Shown piece by piece: positions 1 to 8,059 of a stretch of 46,186 bases of DNA. The translations under genes were made by a program, and so were the position numbers. Each line of letters opens with the position of its first letter. The stretch's first letter is position 1. Below the pieces are notes generated by a model. That model worked only from the letters and a program-made list of their open reading frames with translations, did no database searches and was not told the origin of the DNA. This DNA is from Clostridia bacterium (GTDB taxonomy: Bacteria; Bacillota; DUOV01; Zhaonellaceae), in contig DUOV01000173.1 in the NCBI GenBank assembly GCA_012838615.1, forward strand, positions 1-46,186, given 5' to 3'.

Positions 1-658
1 AAATGGGGACAAAACATTTTTTGTTCAACCCCTTAATTATTTTTTGTAGTGCTCCTTCCTGTTCAGAAGTTAAGGTTAGTAACGGCTTCTTACCTACTAA
101 ATATTCAGGATCCTGAGCTGAAACTACTTCAACATAGCCTTTTTGGGCTAGTGCCTTAACCAGAGTAGAGGCTGACTTGAAAGACTTATTCAGACTTTTT
201 AAGGAAATAGGTGAATTTTCCGCAAGATAAAGAAACAATTCCTTTTGTTTCGGTGCTCTATGGAGTTCCCTCAGAACTTCTTCACTTACAATATCTTTAA
301 CCAACCGAACAGATTTTTCTTCCCGTGTCTGAACGTTAAAGTCTAAGCTGGGCATAATAGATTGTAAAACAACACTTAGTGGGCATACGTAATATTCGGC
401 CATCCAGCGAGCTAATTCCAACTGTTGTGGAGTAAAAAAAGGATTACCTTCTTGGATGCCTTTAATTTCTTTAATCTTTTCCAGAGCTACTTGTTCACTA
501 AAGCCTATAACCACACCTTTGATATATTTGTTTCTGAAAGGAACAATCACTCTCGTTCCTAGATTTATTTTTCCTTGCAAGTGACTGGGGATGGCATAGT
601 AAAAAGGTTTGTCCAGCTTACGATTAGTCTGTGCCACGATTACCTCAGCATATGCCAT
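1..658 (-). CDS. priA: Primosomal protein N' (PriA), N-terminal part, truncated by window edge
   Basis: Reverse-strand reading from ATG at 658 gives MAYAEVIVAQTNRKLDKPFYYAIPSHLQGKINLGTRVIVPFRNKYIKGVVIGF..., typical PriA N-terminal domain; not in the supplied ORF list because it runs off the window. Confidence 0.85.
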   Translation of the reverse strand, partial: MAYAEVIVAQTNRKLDKPFYYAIPSHLQGKINLGTRVIVPFRNKYIKGVVIGFSEQVALEKIKEIKGIQEGNPFFTPQQLELARWMAEYYVCPLSVVLQSIMPSLDFNVQTREEKSVRLVKDIVSEEVLRELHRAPKQKELFLYLAENSPISLKSLNKSFKSASTLVKALAQKGYVEVVSAQDPEYLVGKKPLLTLTSEQEGALQKIIKGLNKKCFVPI

Positions 659-722
659 AAATATCCCCTCCTGTATTAGGTAATTATATCAAATCTCCTA
701 GGCCTTTTCCATTTTCATTTTC

Positions 723-751
723 TTGACAACAAGGATGGTATTGGCTAACAT
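723..751 (+). promoter_or_regulatory. Putative sigma-A promoter of tRNA-Thr (TTGACA-N17-TAACAT)
   Basis: TTGACA 723-728 and TAACAT 746-751 with 17 nt spacer, about 20 nt upstream of the tRNA 5' end. Confidence 0.55.
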
Positions 752-772
752 AAATATGTATCTTAATAATAA

Positions 773-847
773 GCTGATGTGGCTCAGGGGTAGAGCAGCG
801 CACTCGTAATGCGCAGGCCGTGGGTTCAAATCCCACCATCAGCTCCA
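773..847 (+). tRNA. tRNA-Thr(CGT), CCA encoded
   Basis: Acceptor arms GCTGATG/CATCAGC, anticodon arm GCGCA-CTCGTAA-TGCGC, T arm GTGGGTTCAAATCCCAC, then TCCA. Confidence 0.95.
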
Positions 848-858
848 AATGCTTCAAG

Positions 859-890
859 GCTTCCGGGATTTTACCCGGAAGCTAGTATTT
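859..890 (+). terminator. Terminator-like hairpin after tRNA-Thr
   Basis: GCTTCCGGG-ATTTTA-CCCGGAAGC perfect 9 bp stem followed by a short T-rich stretch. Confidence 0.6.
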
Positions 891-1024
891 TATGAAGGTG
901 CCTAAAAGGTGCCCGTTTTTAAAAGACCGAAAATTTTGCGGTTTTTTTTGAGCAAAAAGGTATTTTGCCACTCAGGAAGAATACAACTTTTATTATAATA
1001 AAATCTATCTAGAGGAGGAAAAGA

Positions 1025-2347
1025 ATGAAAGCAACAAATATTAAGTCATTAATCGCTATAACTGTAGCAGCAATTTGTATCTGCTTATTACCTTGGCAAA
1101 TGGCCTTAGCCCAAAATGAAGAAGTCTTTGAAAGAAACGTTCCCAATATTGAAATTAGTTTGTATTCACTTCTTCCCCAAGGCTCTCTTAACCAAATTGC
1201 TCCTTTGCTTGGGGAAAAGGGCCTTAGCTTATGGGGAACGATTCCCTCTGATTATAATAATGATAAGGCTATTTTCATCCACATCATTGATGATGGAATG
1301 TGCGATGAACAAATTGAAATCATTTGGGGCAAAACAATTGATGAGCTTGATACAGAAACGGAAGAGAATCAAGTCTTCTATTCCCTTAAGAAGGTAAATC
1401 AAAATGATGCTCTTCTTATTTCCGCTATTGATTTAGATACCGTCCTTAGAGAACTGGCAACCAATCAAGAGCTAAAGGACTTACTTGAAGAACTAAAAAT
1501 GTCTCCCGTGGTTAAACCTAGTCAAAAACTTATAATTCCTAAAACTACATATAGCATTTATAGTCAGAATAAGACAGGAAACATAGAATTGATGAAACTC
1601 CTACAGGGTCGGGGGGAAAGTGTAAGCGGTAGTGTCCTGCCAGGATATAATAACGATAAAGCCATATTTTTGCATCTTGTAAATGATAATATGATAGATA
1701 CTCAATCTAAAATTATATGGGGAATCAGCGTTAAAGAGTTAGATACCAGGACTCTTAAAGAAGGAGTGATCTACGAACGAAAAATCATTAACGAAAACTG
1801 GGCTTTACTTATTTCGGCTGTAAACATGAACGAGCTTAAAAAGGCCTTATCATCAGATCTAGAACTGCAAAAGCAGATTAACTTTATCAAGAAGACAAAA
1901 AGTGTAACGCCTGCGAAAAAAATTGTGATTCCAGCTTCAGCTCCAAACCGACAAGATCCATCTGTCCCAAGTCCATCTCCTGTTAAGGATACTGTACCAA
2001 ATATTTCGATTAAAATTAATGGAGAAAATAAAGTTTTTTCTCCAGGACCTGTTATAAAAGATGGAACCACCTTAGTCCCCATGAGAAGCTTTTTTGAAGC
2101 TTTGGGCTGTGAGGTTAGTTGGAATAACTCCACACAAACCGCAACAGGAACTAGAGGCGATAAAATAGTCCAATTGACCATCGGTAAGAAGGAAGCTCTT
2201 GTTAATTCGCAAGTCCAAGTTCTTTCTGTAGAGGCTCAGCTAATTGAAGGAAGTACATATATCCCCCTTAGATTTGTGGGTGAAGCCTTAGGGGATACTG
2301 TAATTTGGGATGCAAAAACACGCTCTATTGAGATTCAACAAAACTGA
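1025..2347 (+). CDS. Secreted protein with two copies of an uncharacterised ~130 aa domain plus a C-terminal copper amine oxidase-like (stalk/Cu_amine_oxidN1) domain
   Basis: GAGGAGG RBS; Sec signal peptide MKATNIKSLIAITVAAICICLLPWQMALAQ; C-terminal GTTLVPMRSFFEALGCEVSW... and STYIPLRFVGEALGDTVIWD motifs. Confidence 0.8.
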   Translation: MKATNIKSLIAITVAAICICLLPWQMALAQNEEVFERNVPNIEISLYSLLPQGSLNQIAPLLGEKGLSLWGTIPSDYNNDKAIFIHIIDDGMCDEQIEIIWGKTIDELDTETEENQVFYSLKKVNQNDALLISAIDLDTVLRELATNQELKDLLEELKMSPVVKPSQKLIIPKTTYSIYSQNKTGNIELMKLLQGRGESVSGSVLPGYNNDKAIFLHLVNDNMIDTQSKIIWGISVKELDTRTLKEGVIYERKIINENWALLISAVNMNELKKALSSDLELQKQINFIKKTKSVTPAKKIVIPASAPNRQDPSVPSPSPVKDTVPNISIKINGENKVFSPGPVIKDGTTLVPMRSFFEALGCEVSWNNSTQTATGTRGDKIVQLTIGKKEALVNSQVQVLSVEAQLIEGSTYIPLRFVGEALGDTVIWDAKTRSIEIQQN

Positions 2348-2383
2348 TTAGGGACTACTGAAAAAACAGAAATTCCTAATTTT
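2343..2383 (+). terminator. Possible terminator of the 440 aa gene
   Basis: ATTAGG ... CCTAAT followed by T6; large loop. Confidence 0.35.
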
Positions 2384-2538
2384 TTACTTTGAATTTATGA
2401 AATTTCCAATTACGAATATCACGAATAATATGAATATCATAGATAATAAATTACCAAACATCAGCTCCAGTAATATCAATGCTTTCGGGGTTTTCTCTGA
2501 AAGCTATTTTTTATATAGATGCCTAAGAAGTGCCAGTA

Positions 2539-3450
2539 TTACCTAGTAATTATTACTTTTTGCTTTTTCCCATCCCACTCTACCTTGCAGCCTAATGATT
2601 CAGCTATAAATCTAAGTGGGACCATGGTTCTGCCATTTTGCAAAACAGGTGGTGCATCTAAAGATACTTTCTCGCCGTCTACTGTAGCCTCGTTTTTCCC
2701 TATTTGAAGTACTATCTTCATTGGGTTATCCTCCTTAATCTTCGGAATCTCGTTAGGCAAAACAAAAACTCCATACGCATTACGGTTCTGCTTGGCAAAA
2801 TCATATACTAACTCTTGTTTAGGTTTAACCCCTTGCTCCAGCAATAGTTGAACATAGCAAGCTGCCAAACCTGTAGCAAAAGGTGTTGCAAACGAGGTGC
2901 CCATTGGAGTCCACCAATTACCTTGAGAGTTTTTAATGTACGGGTTTAGTCCGAATATATCTTCACCCCTATTAGAATACGATGCAACTTTGTTTAGGTT
3001 GTGATTCCACGACCCTACCGCAAGTGCAAAATTAAACCTAGCAGGGTAATCAGGAATATCCTTTGCATTGTTTCCGGTTGCACAAAAAAGAGGATGTTCT
3101 TCTAGTTTTTCAAAATCCTTGGCTTGTAGATATATACCCCCTAATGAAATGTTAATTAGGTGTGGTTTGTTTGCATTTATCCAGTCGATGCATCTTTGTT
3201 TATCCGACCCCTGCCCTTTCCACTTCAGCATCATAATATTAGCATCGGGGGCGGTTACACGGGCAGATTTACAGACGTTCAGCCCGTGACTAACAGGCAA
3301 ATTGTGATTGTAAGGCATTATAACTTTATCCATTTCAAAGTTGTCAATTACAGCAATTGTAACGCCTTTTCCGGTATAACCACTATTGTGCCACGCTATA
3401 AGGTTGGTAATCTCTAGAACAGCTCTGTTTTTCTCAATCATATTTGTCAC
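2539..3450 (-). CDS. S8 (subtilisin-like) serine peptidase fused to a C-terminal copper amine oxidase-like domain
   Basis: Catalytic triad motifs VIDNF (D), SHGLNVC (H), GTSFATPFATG (S) and oxyanion CATGNN; C-terminus IGKNEATVDGEKVSLDAPPVLQNGRTMVPLRFIAESLGCKVEWD; no signal peptide evident. Confidence 0.85.
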   Translation of the reverse strand: MTNMIEKNRAVLEITNLIAWHNSGYTGKGVTIAVIDNFEMDKVIMPYNHNLPVSHGLNVCKSARVTAPDANIMMLKWKGQGSDKQRCIDWINANKPHLINISLGGIYLQAKDFEKLEEHPLFCATGNNAKDIPDYPARFNFALAVGSWNHNLNKVASYSNRGEDIFGLNPYIKNSQGNWWTPMGTSFATPFATGLAACYVQLLLEQGVKPKQELVYDFAKQNRNAYGVFVLPNEIPKIKEDNPMKIVLQIGKNEATVDGEKVSLDAPPVLQNGRTMVPLRFIAESLGCKVEWDGKKQKVIITR

Positions 3451-3671
3451 CCACTATATCTTATGCTAGGCATAAAAAATACGCCTATGTGGCGTTTATA
3501 CTTTACTTTTGCATTTTTGCTATTAGTAACCCCTCTTCTTCTCATCATCCATATAAACTTTTTGACCCTCAAAGATAAAAATTCTTCTTCCTTAGTTAAA
3601 TCCCTACCAACCGCTATTTCCTTCACCAATATTAAAATTCCTAAAAACTCTATAACAAAATATAAAAATTA

Positions 3672-3699
3672 TTGATTTTTTCAATAGGTGAGGTATAAT
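3672..3699 (+). promoter_or_regulatory. Putative sigma-A promoter of feoAB operon (TTGATT-N16-TATAAT)
   Basis: TTGATT 3672-3677, TATAAT 3694-3699. Confidence 0.5.
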
Positions 3700-3707
3700 A
3701 ATTTTGA

Positions 3708-3725
3708 AGTTAGGGTAGACTAACT
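3708..3725 (+). promoter_or_regulatory. Putative DtxR/IdeR-type iron-responsive operator
   Basis: AGTTAG-GGTAGA-CTAACT: perfect 6-6-6 inverted repeat just downstream of the -10 of feoAB; resembles TTAGG...CTAA iron boxes. Confidence 0.45.
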
Positions 3726-3787
3726 CCTTTGTAATTTTTTACCTTCCAACCCGTAATGACAAAACTATTTAAGGAGTTGATGGGATA

Positions 3788-4015
3788 ATGAAAATAAAGA
3801 ACAACCTATATACTGTCCCTGATAATCGTGACTATACTGTATCTAGTGTACCTGATGTAAAAATACTAAATAGCTTGGGTATTTTCCCAGGAGCGGTTGT
3901 CCGAAAGAAAAAAAAATATGGACTTGGCGGACCTGTACTAATCAACCTTGCTACTCGAGAACTTGCTCTCGGAAAAGATGTCGCAACAGCTATACTGGTG
4001 GAGGAGGCTATGTAA
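3788..4015 (+). CDS. feoA: FeoA family ferrous iron transport protein
   Basis: 75 aa, LNSLGIFPGAVVRKKKKYGLGGPVLINLATRELALGKDVATAILVE; directly upstream of feoB. Confidence 0.85.
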   Translation: MKIKNNLYTVPDNRDYTVSSVPDVKILNSLGIFPGAVVRKKKKYGLGGPVLINLATRELALGKDVATAILVEEAM

Positions 4016-4017
4016 CT

Positions 4018-5829
4018 ATGGATTGCCATACCATCACGGAAGACAGTAAGGTGCTGTCCAAAAAAAATAAAATCCTATTGATGGGTACCCCCAACGTGGG
4101 TAAGAGCGTTTTTTTCTCAGCCCTGACTAAATTAAATGTAATCAGCTCCAACTATACCGGCACCACCGTTTCTTACATGGAAGGTGCCTATAAGATAGGG
4201 GATACTGAGTATACGCTAATCGACGTACCGGGCACCTATTCTTTATCAGCCACTTCCGTTGCTGAAGAAGTAGCTGTGCGCTTCATGAACAGCAATCCTG
4301 TGGCTGTACTTTTTGTTTTAAATGCGGCTGATCTTGAGGGGAGCATTAAACTTGCCCTTGAGGTGCTTGAATATAAAATTCCTGTTGTTTTTGCCCTCAA
4401 CCTAATGGATGTATCTGAGCGAAAAGGCTTTAAAATCAATATCAAGCTGCTGGAACAGGAACTTGGTTCTTCTGTGATTCCTACTGTAGCGGTAAAAAAT
4501 CAGGGTCTGGATGAAATTACCGAAACCTTTGAGCAGTTATTAAAGACCAAGAAAAATACAAAGATTGATTTAGTTTGCTCCGGATGTTCCGGTTGTTCTG
4601 GGTGCGCCGGCTGTGGCATAGCAGGTAGTAATGGTTTAGATTATTGGGAACGTGCCCGTCAGATTGTTCGCAAAACCGTTTCCCGTACCGATGCCAAACC
4701 TAATTTTTTGGATCGTTTAGGTGACGCTTTGCTCCATCCCTGGCCCGGAATTCCTTTGGCCCTCATGATTCTCATCATTAGCTTAGGCCTAGTGGTGGGC
4801 GGTGGAAAGGCGCTTCGCTCTATTGTGCTGCTGCCTTTAGTTAATCAGGGCATCGTGCCTTTATTTGAACGGCTAATTACTCCCTTGAACCTGCACCCTA
4901 TTTTGCACAATATATTAATCGGAAACTACGGTATGTTTCGCATTAGTTTTGAATGGATTTTAGCGTTAGTTGTGCCTTATGTCATTTTGTTCCAGGTTCA
5001 ATTTGCCTTATTGGAAGATAGCGGCGTCTTACCCCGCATCGCTGTGCTCTTTGACAATCTCATGCGCAAATTAGGCGTACAGGGCGGTAGCCTAATACAT
5101 GTGTTCCTAGGTTTCGGCTGTGCCGTTCCTGCTATTATCGGAACTCGTACTGCTACCACCCAAAAAGAGCGTTTAATGGTCACTTCCATGGTATGTTTTG
5201 CTATTCCCTGCATTTCCCAGACTGGCGCCTTGATTTCTCTGCTATCTGAGTATTCCATGTGGCTGCTCTTGGCCACTACTCTGACCGGAGTTGGGGTTTT
5301 TGTAATTGTAGCCAAGATTCTCGGCAGAGTACTCAAAGGTAGTGTAGACCCTTTGATACTAGAAGTACCAAATCTTCTAATCCCTGAACCCAGAGCCTAC
5401 TTTAAAAAGCTGTGGATCAGAATCAAGCAATTTTTGGTAGAAGCTGAAGGCCCTATGCTTATTGCAGTATTTATTGCTGCCATATTGGCCGAAACAGGGG
5501 TTCTGAAAGGATTAGGTGAGCTGCTAAAACCTGTTATCTCTGGCTGGCTTGGCTTACCCGAAGGCGCAGTTATGTCGCTGATTCTAGGAATCATCCGTCG
5601 TGAAATGTCAGTAGCCCCGTTACTAGAACTTAGCTTAACTCCGCTGCAGATGTATGTCGGAGCTGTGGTTTCTTTATTGTACCTACCCTGCTTGTCGGTC
5701 TTCGGCATCATTGCCAAAGAATTTAATGCAAAAATTGCCATGGCCATCACCATTGGTACAACCACGACAGCTCTATTTGTGGGCGGAATGATGAATCACC
5801 TTGTACTGTTAGCTCAGAGAATTTTTTAG
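4018..5829 (+). CDS. feoB: Ferrous iron transporter FeoB with Cys-rich linker
   Basis: G-protein motifs GTPNVGKS, DVPGTYSL, NLMD; Gate-type membrane segments (GFGCAVPAIIGTRTATTQKERLM); CSGCSGCSGCAGCG between G domain and membrane part. Confidence 0.95.
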   Translation: MDCHTITEDSKVLSKKNKILLMGTPNVGKSVFFSALTKLNVISSNYTGTTVSYMEGAYKIGDTEYTLIDVPGTYSLSATSVAEEVAVRFMNSNPVAVLFVLNAADLEGSIKLALEVLEYKIPVVFALNLMDVSERKGFKINIKLLEQELGSSVIPTVAVKNQGLDEITETFEQLLKTKKNTKIDLVCSGCSGCSGCAGCGIAGSNGLDYWERARQIVRKTVSRTDAKPNFLDRLGDALLHPWPGIPLALMILIISLGLVVGGGKALRSIVLLPLVNQGIVPLFERLITPLNLHPILHNILIGNYGMFRISFEWILALVVPYVILFQVQFALLEDSGVLPRIAVLFDNLMRKLGVQGGSLIHVFLGFGCAVPAIIGTRTATTQKERLMVTSMVCFAIPCISQTGALISLLSEYSMWLLLATTLTGVGVFVIVAKILGRVLKGSVDPLILEVPNLLIPEPRAYFKKLWIRIKQFLVEAEGPMLIAVFIAAILAETGVLKGLGELLKPVISGWLGLPEGAVMSLILGIIRREMSVAPLLELSLTPLQMYVGAVVSLLYLPCLSVFGIIAKEFNAKIAMAITIGTTTTALFVGGMMNHLVLLAQRIF

Positions 5830-5845
5830 GAAGGATGCACGTCGA

Positions 5846-6400
5846 ATGCTTATTACATCATTGACCCAAAAAGTTGAATGGCTTGCCAACCAAAGTAGGC
5901 TATTTTATCATTGCATCGCGTTGTATTACAAAAATATCATTAAACGAGAAGTAAGGCTGGCAAATATCACACCAAATGACAACATACTCTGCATCGGCGG
6001 CGGACCTTGCCCCTATACTGCCATTATGTTGCATCAACTAACCGGCGCTAAGGTTACGGTCATTGACAATAATAAACATTGCGTTAAACAATCGGCTGAG
6101 CTTGTCAAACGATTAAACCTAGAAAATTCAATCCGCATTATTTGCGGCGAAGGTGAAACCATTGACTATGATGGATTTACCGTTATTCATCTAGCCCTTC
6201 AGATTACCCCTAAGGATAAAGTGCTTAAAAGGGTTCTTGAACGGGCAGAAGAAGGTGTAAAAATCCTTGTGCGTATGCCCAGGGAATGTAGCAACAGAAT
6301 GCATTGCAAGATGGAATCATGGTCTTCATCCTGCTACGCTCATGTTGTCCATGACTTTTTCAACAATGTGAAAAATACTGCCCTTTATATAAAGGAGTAA
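5846..6400 (+). CDS. Class I SAM-dependent methyltransferase (possibly nicotianamine synthase-like)
   Basis: NILCIGGGPCPYTAIMLHQLTGAKVTVIDNN Rossmann motif I/II; placed 16 bp after feoB. Confidence 0.65.
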   Translation: MLITSLTQKVEWLANQSRLFYHCIALYYKNIIKREVRLANITPNDNILCIGGGPCPYTAIMLHQLTGAKVTVIDNNKHCVKQSAELVKRLNLENSIRIICGEGETIDYDGFTVIHLALQITPKDKVLKRVLERAEEGVKILVRMPRECSNRMHCKMESWSSSCYAHVVHDFFNNVKNTALYIKE

Positions 6401-6407
6401 CTGTAAG

Positions 6408-7439
6408 GTGAAACCAATATTTAAAAAATTGCACCCCTTTTTGATGCCATTAATTATTATGCTGTTGATTTATACTACGCGGCAATCGAATTTTGTTGGT
6501 ACTTTAGACATTGTCCTCCATACTATGCCTTCTTCTCTTTTACTAAAGCTTATTGGATTGCAGGTGATTACCCAACTGCTGCTTAACTTTCAATGGTACA
6601 GACTGTGTAAAGTTTTTGGCTGGCCTACTTCCTTTTTTAAACTTCTGGTGGTAAATGCTTACGGCACAGTAGCAGATGCTCTAACCCCTGGTGAAAAAGT
6701 TGGAGGAGAAGTAACCCGCCTACTACAACTTAACTCTTATCTAGGTTATTCCGCCGGGGAGTCTACCATTCTTGTTGCCATACAAAAAACCTTAAGCCTA
6801 TCAGCCCTGGTGATTCTAAACCTAATGGTTGTGGTTACCATGGCTGATCATGTTCCTTTTTTGCAAGCCTGGCCAGTACGGTTGTTAATGTCATCGCTTT
6901 TAATCATCATCGGCGTATTTCTATACTTTCTTTTATTCAGAACCCACTTACTAAGCAGACGCATGGCCAGCATAAAAACATCTAGAAAATGGCTTTTGCA
7001 CTTTTTCGACTGGGTTAAAGAGTTTTCTCTTCACACCGAAAATATCCGGCAAAACCGAGGCGAACTAATCCTGCAGTTTGTCTTGTCTCTTTTGATTTGG
7101 AGCTTATTCCCTTTTAAGTTGATTCTGCTGGTAATGCCTCACACCACCTCCATCCCAGTACTGGTGCTGTTTGGAACAACTTTTATATCCTATTTTGCAG
7201 CTATGATTCCGTTGCTACCAGGAGGACTTGGCACCTTTGAGGCTACTATGAGCGGAATTCTTACAGCTTATGGCCTACTGTTAAACCAGGCTGTGGCTGT
7301 AACCATTATTTTCAGATTTATAACCTTCTGGTTTGTACTGTTACTCAGTCTCATGATTATAGGTATCTATAAAGTTTTTCTGTACAGTCAGAGGAGGTCC
7401 ATTTATGATGACCGGCAAAAAGCCCAATATAATGGCTGA
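6408..7439 (+). CDS. UPF0104/AglD-type (lysylphosphatidylglycerol synthase transmembrane-like) membrane protein
   Basis: Multi-TM; NAYGTVADALTPGEKVGGEVTRLLQL and MIPLLPGGLGTFEATMSGIL motifs typical of the family. Confidence 0.75.
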   Translation: MKPIFKKLHPFLMPLIIMLLIYTTRQSNFVGTLDIVLHTMPSSLLLKLIGLQVITQLLLNFQWYRLCKVFGWPTSFFKLLVVNAYGTVADALTPGEKVGGEVTRLLQLNSYLGYSAGESTILVAIQKTLSLSALVILNLMVVVTMADHVPFLQAWPVRLLMSSLLIIIGVFLYFLLFRTHLLSRRMASIKTSRKWLLHFFDWVKEFSLHTENIRQNRGELILQFVLSLLIWSLFPFKLILLVMPHTTSIPVLVLFGTTFISYFAAMIPLLPGGLGTFEATMSGILTAYGLLLNQAVAVTIIFRFITFWFVLLLSLMIIGIYKVFLYSQRRSIYDDRQKAQYNG

Positions 7440-8022
7440 TTTGTTTATAAAAAACATTCCAAATCTACTAACCCTACTCAATATGCTGACTGGGCTTACT
7501 GTTTTATATCTAAATGTCGGTGAAGTCAGGCAAGACTACAAGGTGTTGTCTTATACTCTTATTCTCATTGCCGTCATGTTGGATGCCGTTGACGGAATGG
7601 CAGCTAGACTTCTTGGCGCCGAATCAGAGTTTGGCAAACAATTAGATTCCTTCGCCGACCTTGTTTCTTTTGGCATAGCTCCTATTGTAGTGCTACTGGA
7701 GGTATTACCCATCCACAGCAGACCAGGTATCCTCCTCGTGCTGTTGTTTTATCCTATTGCAGGTGCTTTCCGTCTGGCCCGATATAACCTGACTGATGAT
7801 TCCAGCTATTTTACTGGCCTGCCTATTACGGCCGCAGGATTTATCCAAGCCAGTTTTGGTTTATTTATAAATAGTCGTTTTCGGTTTTTTCCTGGTTGGG
7901 CTGTAGGTCAAACTGTTCTTTTAACCGCGTTACTTTCAGCAATGATGATAGGTAATTTTAAAGTTGGTCGCATCATCTTCCATCCTATTCAAAGTAAGTC
8001 AAGTCAAAATGCCCGCCCTTAA
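7405..8022 (+). CDS. pssA: CDP-alcohol phosphatidyltransferase, likely CDP-diacylglycerol-serine O-phosphatidyltransferase
   Basis: CDP-OH-P motif DAVDGMAARLLGAESEFGKQLDSFADLVSFGIAP; 35 bp overlap with upstream gene. Confidence 0.85.
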   Translation: MMTGKKPNIMADLFIKNIPNLLTLLNMLTGLTVLYLNVGEVRQDYKVLSYTLILIAVMLDAVDGMAARLLGAESEFGKQLDSFADLVSFGIAPIVVLLEVLPIHSRPGILLVLLFYPIAGAFRLARYNLTDDSSYFTGLPITAAGFIQASFGLFINSRFRFFPGWAVGQTVLLTALLSAMMIGNFKVGRIIFHPIQSKSSQNARP

Positions 8023-8023
8023 T

Positions 8024-8059
8024 ATATATAAAGCTCTGGAAAACCAGAGCTTTATATAT
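8024..8059. terminator. Bidirectional terminator between convergent pssA and the 86 aa gene
   Basis: 16 bp perfect stem ATATATAAAGCTCTGG-AAAA-CCAGAGCTTTATATAT. Confidence 0.85.

Noticed and set aside
880-1020. Possible c-di-GMP riboswitch upstream of the copper amine oxidase-like gene
   Set aside because: Such genes often have GEMM riboswitches, but the conserved GEMM-I core could not be found here; only short hairpins and T-rich sequence
3447-3675. Overlapping small ORFs on both strands (60 aa minus, 70 aa plus) plus an ACGCC-TATGT-GGCGT hairpin upstream of the S8 gene
   Set aside because: No recognisable family, low-complexity basic/hydrophobic composition, mutually antisense; the hairpin is too short to assign a function
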